DNA of 11,111 nt from Paraglomus occultum. Its lineage: Eukaryota; Glomeromycota; Glomeromycetes; Paraglomerales; Paraglomeraceae. Shown here piece by piece: positions 6,920-11,111 of the stretch. Position 1 is the first letter of the stretch. Each line of letters opens with the position of its first letter. The notes below the pieces were generated by a model. That model saw nothing but the letters and a program-made list of their open reading frames with translations, did not search any database and was not told the DNA's origin. A program made the position numbers and the translations under genes. The DNA lies in the NCBI GenBank assembly GCA_910592205.1, contig CAJVPJ010001251.1, forward strand, positions 1 through 11,111, written 5' to 3'.

Positions 6920-9713
6920 CTACTGCCCACCCATCCTCTTTTTCTTTTTACTTTCCCATACGCTTCTTAGTGTCTCTCTCACTGTCTCCAAGCTCTCCTC
7001 CCAACACGCTTCAGCACATCCAACGATCGTATCAATATCGTTCTCACTGAACACAAAATTACTAGTTCCACAAATCTTATCATTAATAGGATCAAACTCG
7101 GGGTATTTTTTGCAAGGTAGATTGGGCATGTACACAAGTCTCATATCTCTTCCCTGGATAACACTCTCACCACGCTCATCCACAGGTTCACATTGATACA
7201 CTTGAACGTATGCATCCTTAAATGCTTCATGTATCGCATCAGGTTTACCTTTCAATTCGGGCGTAAGAGTCTGAGGAATAGATGGGCGAGTCGAGGGTGA
7301 TAAAGGAGTGAAGCGGATGCCCCGCCGAGAAAGAAATTGCTTGGCCATACGATCAAAAAAGTCATCGTACATCGTCTCTTTGCTCCCGTCAACGGTGAGT
7401 ATTACGTCTACGTTGCGATTGGCGCGAGTAAGAATGTACCATGGATGATTATTGTCCATTCCTACAAAAAAAAAAGATGAAATAGAATCACTACAAAAAA
7501 ATCATTGCTTTACAAACAGTTTCATGTTGGCAACGAAACCAGTGTAGGTAATACACGTGTATACACACATCCATGAACGCATCCACATCCATGAACGCAC
7601 GCGCATACTTTCAACTTACCAGCGTCAAGCAGACGAATATAATCCGCAGTTATGAAACCAGGCTCATATGGTGGACCGATTAGGAGATGGAATGGATTAG
7701 GATCACGACCAGTGTGAATAGGATGATGACTTTCAAGCTCGTCAACTCTGTGTGCGCCTAAACGTTCACCTATCTGTGACGTAGAGAAAACGTGAATGAA
7801 GAAAATGTAGCGCGATATTTGTTGAGAATATCAGTATTGTAGGGGAAATTTGCTTTACTTTAGTAGAGGCTTGACGTATTTCTTTTCCTATAAGAACAAG
7901 ATATGAACTGTCAGTATGCGTCAATGATGGATCAAATGGATCGCAACATTACCACCATATCATCCAACTCACCGATCCAGTTTGCCGGTAATCCACGATC
8001 TACCAAGTGGACATATCTCTGCGTGGGGGCACTCTGAGCGTTGGTCATATAGCCCAGTTCCAAACCGAAATTTTGTTCAGGGACTTTATCGACACTTTGA
8101 CCTTTGTCAAAGGTACGCCCAAACGCCCAGGATGGAATATATGCTACGTAATAGAATAAGGATACGTAATTAAATAAAGAGAAGTCTGAGTAGCGACAAT
8201 AACCGAAAATATCCATACCTGCGATTTCATCATTGCCTATTTCAAATGGAGTAAATTCAACCCATTGATACCAAGCTTTTTTGCTGCCGTGTTCTTTATC
8301 ATCAAAATTGTCAAGATCTTCATCGAGACCATTCTCAATCTGTAAAAATGAATAAGATGTGCCAAGCAGTTGACAAGGGTAAATCACTAAAGTAATCGTA
8401 CATGGAATGATAAGCCATAAAAGTTTATTTTGATACCTCTTGTGCTTCTTGGACATCTCTCCACGGTCGTTCATGACGAACTCTGTTATAAAACGACAAC
8501 AGACGTTTATTAAAAACAAGAACCGTCGTATGAAATAAATAGCTCGCCCCCATACTCACGCGACGTAAATCGGCATAGGATGATCCCCGTTTTCGATCAA
8601 TCTCTTTTGCAAAGACAACTTGAAATCTTTGGGATCCAGCTTCCCGTCCTTCCTAAAGAAATAAGCTCCTAACACAGCTCCATAGATATCAGTCGTATTG
8701 GTCGGACAATTTCTCAGTCTTTTTCGTTCGACCGCGCCAAATGTCAACTCAAGTCCATTTTCCAATTTAGCAAGATTTAGAATAAAGGGAGGGGAGAATG
8801 GATGAATGGTATAAGCGCTTTTGAATTGGTCAATGGTAGCATCAACGGAACCGTTCGATACGGTATAATAAGTTGCTATGCCCCAACAAGCTCCAGAGAC
8901 ACCTGGGGTTAACGTTAAAATGAATAGAATGGGCGCGTGAATTGATAAAAAAAATTTTTTTTTTTACGCAGAAAGGGCAATTACCAGTAAAGTACGTGAC
9001 GCAGTCCCATAAACCTGCCTTCTTCATCCCGCGGACATAGCCTGTTGAGAGACAAGAGTGTCGTGGTAAATATTGAAATCAACAATAGCATGATAAATCG
9101 AGTTATATTGAGCTTACCAAAGGTATCGATATTAGATCTCATACCACCACCGCTGTAATAATGATGATAAATTATATTAATACGGGGATTGCAATTCTAA
9201 AACTAACTTGGAATGGCAAAATCTTGTATCCTATCAAGCTCGTTGTCTGTGATAATTCCCTTTCTCGAACAATTCTCACCTTCCAGTAATAGCAATCACG
9301 GGAACATCATCTTCATGCACTTCACTCGGATCAACGCCGATAAATTTTGCAAAACTTTCCCTTGCCTTTTTCTTTCTGGTTTGCACAAACTTTATTTCCT
9401 CTTCACTCAATTCATTTCCTTGTCTAACGTATGCAACCCTTTCTATTTCAGGATGGGCTTCTTTGTCCACCAAATCACGAGCGACAGTCTTTTTCAGTTC
9501 TTCAACATTATTAAACAGAGTGACGTTCTTTACGAGCTTGGGGTGGGAGTCGAATTTGTGTTTTAATGTGTCCCATCCTTCCTGCAAGTACTCTGTAATG
9601 CGAGTGTACGTAGTAGTCGTTGTGGTTGTCGTCGTGGTGGTCTTGGCCGTCGTGCCAGCTGCATCCTCTACAATCTTTTTTTGTGCATCATCTTGGGCGG
9701 ATTCGGTGGTCAT
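6920..9713 (-). CDS. Cytosolic phospholipase A2-like enzyme (PLA2_B family), 10 exons, 643 aa
   Basis: Exons in transcription order: 9713-9280, 9152-9118, 9041-8985, 8902-8560, 8482-8437, 8339-8219, 8143-7973, 7887-7859, 7773-7620, 7461-6920; the sum is 1932 nt. All nine introns are GT...AG (127, 76, 82, 77, 97, 75, 85, 85 and 158 bp) and join in frame. The enzyme should hydrolyse acyl esters of phospholipids or lysophospholipids, releasing fatty acids. The oxyanion motif GSGGGMRS spans 144-151 with Arg150; the nucleophile is Ser178 in GVSGACW (176-182); the acid is probably Asp488 in VDGS (487-490). The Arg-to-Ser gap of 28 equals that of human cPLA2 alpha (R200, S228). Other family blocks are PIYVAVRHERPW (286-297), WYQWVEFTPFEIG (328-340), YIPSWAFG (347-354) and DAGMDNN (462-468). 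There is no signal peptide, unlike secreted fungal phospholipase B, so it is probably intracellular. No C2 domain is visible in residues 1-136, which instead carry an 11-Thr run (25-35). Residues 306-325 form an acidic insert. ATG 9711-9713 is the first in frame, with a stop just upstream. Intron boundaries are by eye but mutually consistent. Confidence 0.93.
7566..7599. repeat. 16-bp direct repeat inside intron 9 of the phospholipase gene
   Basis: The sequence cacatccatgaacgca occurs exactly at 7566-7581 and again at 7584-7599, an 18-bp period. It lies in the longest intron (7462-7619, 158 bp) and accounts for part of the extra length over the 75-97 bp typical of this gene. Confidence 0.9.
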
Positions 9714-9722
9714 TTGAGTTGG

Positions 9723-9735
9723 CTGCAAGTGTTAG
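9723..9735 (-). other. Candidate 3' splice site in the phospholipase 5' leader
   Basis: On the minus strand a CTAAC (9731-9735) is followed by acttgcag, a branch-point-like plus CAG acceptor arrangement, ending ten bases before the ATG. A GTAAGA donor-like site lies upstream at 9922-9927. Together they could define a leader intron of about 205 bp, or attach an upstream coding exon. Not proven; the CDS start given works without it. Confidence 0.25.
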
Positions 9736-10601
9736 CTGATCAAAATGTTGCAAGTTACTTCCAACCGCTGCCAAGAAAAATTCTTATGCGAGATGCAGAT
9801 CGGCGGGCTGAGGGAAAACAAATTGCGCAATTATTTGCATTGGCATATTTAATAAAATAGAATAAACTTTCTTAACCAGACTAAGGAAAATGTCAAATAT
9901 TTAAGGTTTAGCGGTAGAATTTCTTACATTATAGTACGAGTTTTTATGGAAGTTGTATTATTGTTCACGCAGTGTTAGGGTAAACAACCCCCCAAGTGAC
10001 CATATCGTATGATTGTTATTTTGCATCTTGGCAATCAGAATCATGGTCTGTAAGTCGTCTTGAGAGCATCATAGAACAAAAGGTAAACTTTTGTTTTTTA
10101 ACGGATTAACGGTTTGTGACGATTATAATATTATTGTTGTAGACGAATTACCGTTAACAATTATACTGCGTAATAACACAATTCGCAGTGTTAGTATGAC
10201 GCAACAAGGTGATCTTGATAGTCTATATGGCTTGTGAAAGAAAAGTAATTAACTCTGCTAACCCATGATTCTAGTACTGAAGAAGCAATTTGCGTACCTA
10301 CTTAAAATTGTTAATACTATGAACGTAGTTCAATAAATACAAGTTGATTTTCATATTTATTCTCATTTTGAAATAACAGTGACTGTTTACAGCAATTATA
10401 ACTATGGCTGGTTTTTTTGAACTTTAAAATACATTTCTCCAAGTTTGAATTTAATTGAGAAATGTATTTCTTATCATATTCACCAGAGTCGTTATGTACA
10501 TTATTGTTCACGTATAAATAATTCTATACATCTATTAGGAAGATTTTACTGACTTGCTTATCGATGAAGCATCAAGCCCATAAAAACTTTTTTTTAGTGT
10601 G
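9736..10601. other. AT-rich upstream region, no convincing gene
   Basis: The part nearest 9736 should hold the phospholipase promoter and leader; no compelling TATA box was found, only a TATAATG on the minus strand at 9927-9933. A minus-strand frame at 10317-10511 (64 codons) opens without an ATG and is rich in Asn, Lys and Ser; I tried to splice it to the ORF at 10602-10910 and could find no phase-consistent donor and acceptor. Confidence 0.5.
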
Positions 10602-10910
10602 TTACTTACTACTTGGCATTCTGCAATATTGTTTGGGCACTTGCATGAAGTTGCATGAATATTCGTTATCAAGTTGTGAATATGTTACATTTGATAAAAT
10701 GGTAAGATTGTATTTTCTCCTCATACTGCAATTGAGTTTGAAACCCAAACGTTTATAAACTGTAGACACATTACTATTACCAGTAAAGTAGTGAGCTTCA
10801 ACTTTTTTAACACATGTGCTTAATTTTCCAGTGCACTCTAGGAATAAACATAAACTGGTGGAGCTTTCTGGGTCTAGCTGATGTATATAAATATGACCAA
10901 TTACAGTCAT
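10602..10910 (-). CDS. Hypothetical six-cysteine ORF, 102 aa, doubtful
   Basis: Opens with ATG at 10908-10910 and ends with TAG at 10602-10604. The product has six cysteines (21, 26, 33, 61, 86, 96) and sequons at N47, N60, N68 and N74, and no signal peptide or membrane segment. No family is recognised. A minus-strand frame this long can arise by chance in AT-rich DNA, though its composition is less skewed than that of neighbouring open frames. It could be an exon of a gene that continues beyond the window. Confidence 0.2.
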   Translation of the reverse strand: MTVIGHIYIHQLDPESSTSLCLFLECTGKLSTCVKKVEAHYFTGNSNVSTVYKRLGFKLNCSMRRKYNLTILSNVTYSQLDNEYSCNFMQVPKQYCRMPSSK

Positions 10911-11047
10911 ATTAAAATGCTGTTGATATGTCCCACTTTAGGAGAGAAATACTCCGAGGTGGAACATGCAGTGCACGAAAAAAGTAATGTGAATAAAATG
11001 TGTCACAATAAAAATCGTCATATTCAACCAGTTAAAAAAAAGCTGTA

Positions 11048-11059
11048 TAACACGTGTTA
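11048..11059. promoter_or_regulatory. 12-bp palindrome containing an E-box (CACGTG)
   Basis: TAACACGTGTTA is a perfect 12-bp palindrome centred on CACGTG, the core bound by fungal bHLH regulators. It lies about 140 bp upstream of the doubtful ORF at 10602-10910. The palindrome is directly visible; any regulatory role is inference. Confidence 0.35.
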
Positions 11060-11111
11060 ACGCAGCCTGTTAGATAACGCGACTGCTACACGTTTACTAA
11101 CCTTACTTACA

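Noticed and set aside
6813-7196. Plus-strand open frame of 127 codons
   Set aside because: Antisense shadow of the last phospholipase exon, which carries clear family motifs on the minus strand.
7566-7599. CRISPR-like repeat
   Set aside because: Only two units with a 2-bp gap inside a eukaryotic intron; there is no array.
9213-9717. Plus-strand open frames with a poly-Val stretch
   Set aside because: Antisense of the first phospholipase exon; the Val run mirrors the Thr tract.
10317-10910. A two-exon gene joining the ORFs at 10602-10910 and 10317-10511
   Set aside because: The only good donor (GTAAGT near 10600) leaves a phase that hits a stop with every plausible acceptor tested.

Overview
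The window looks like AT-rich nuclear DNA from a fungus, most likely an early-diverging (Mucoromycota-type) lineage. The case for a eukaryote is strong: a 10-exon gene can be assembled with nine short GT...AG introns (75-158 bp), the start and stop codons carry TATA-like and AATAAA-like signals, and there is no bacterial gene packing. The Mucoromycota placement is an inference from the type of phospholipase, the short introns and the AT richness; the species cannot be named from the sequence.

Layout: three genes are supported, all on the minus strand. (1) At 1192-1893 is a single-exon gene for a 233-residue predicted secreted protein. (2) At 5868-6386 is a single-exon gene for a 172-residue protein with an N-terminal hydrophobic segment. 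(3) At 6920-9713 is a 10-exon gene for a 643-residue cytosolic phospholipase A2-like (PLA2_B family) enzyme with its catalytic Ser and Asp, oxyanion-hole glycines and arginine intact. The rest is intergenic: 1-1191, 1894-5867 and 9714-11111. These hold microsatellites, a C12 run, several perfect hairpins or palindromes, short GC-richer islands that may be gene or transposon remnants, and a low-confidence six-cysteine ORF at 10602-10910.

The most interesting signal is that genes 1 and 2 appear to be strongly diverged relatives of each other. Both have an A-x-F-(D/E)-(D/E)...S-G-(S/T)-I-x-F-Y block just after the signal sequence, and a similar C-terminal block. The pattern matches the Cu/Zn or Cu-only superoxide dismutase (SOD) fold, but most metal-ligand histidines are gone, and in both the last ligand position is Lys. 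They look like two members of a lineage-specific family of secreted, probably non-enzymatic SOD-fold proteins. Each has a TATA box about 160-185 bp upstream of its ATG. No functional link to the phospholipase is visible beyond proximity and shared strand.
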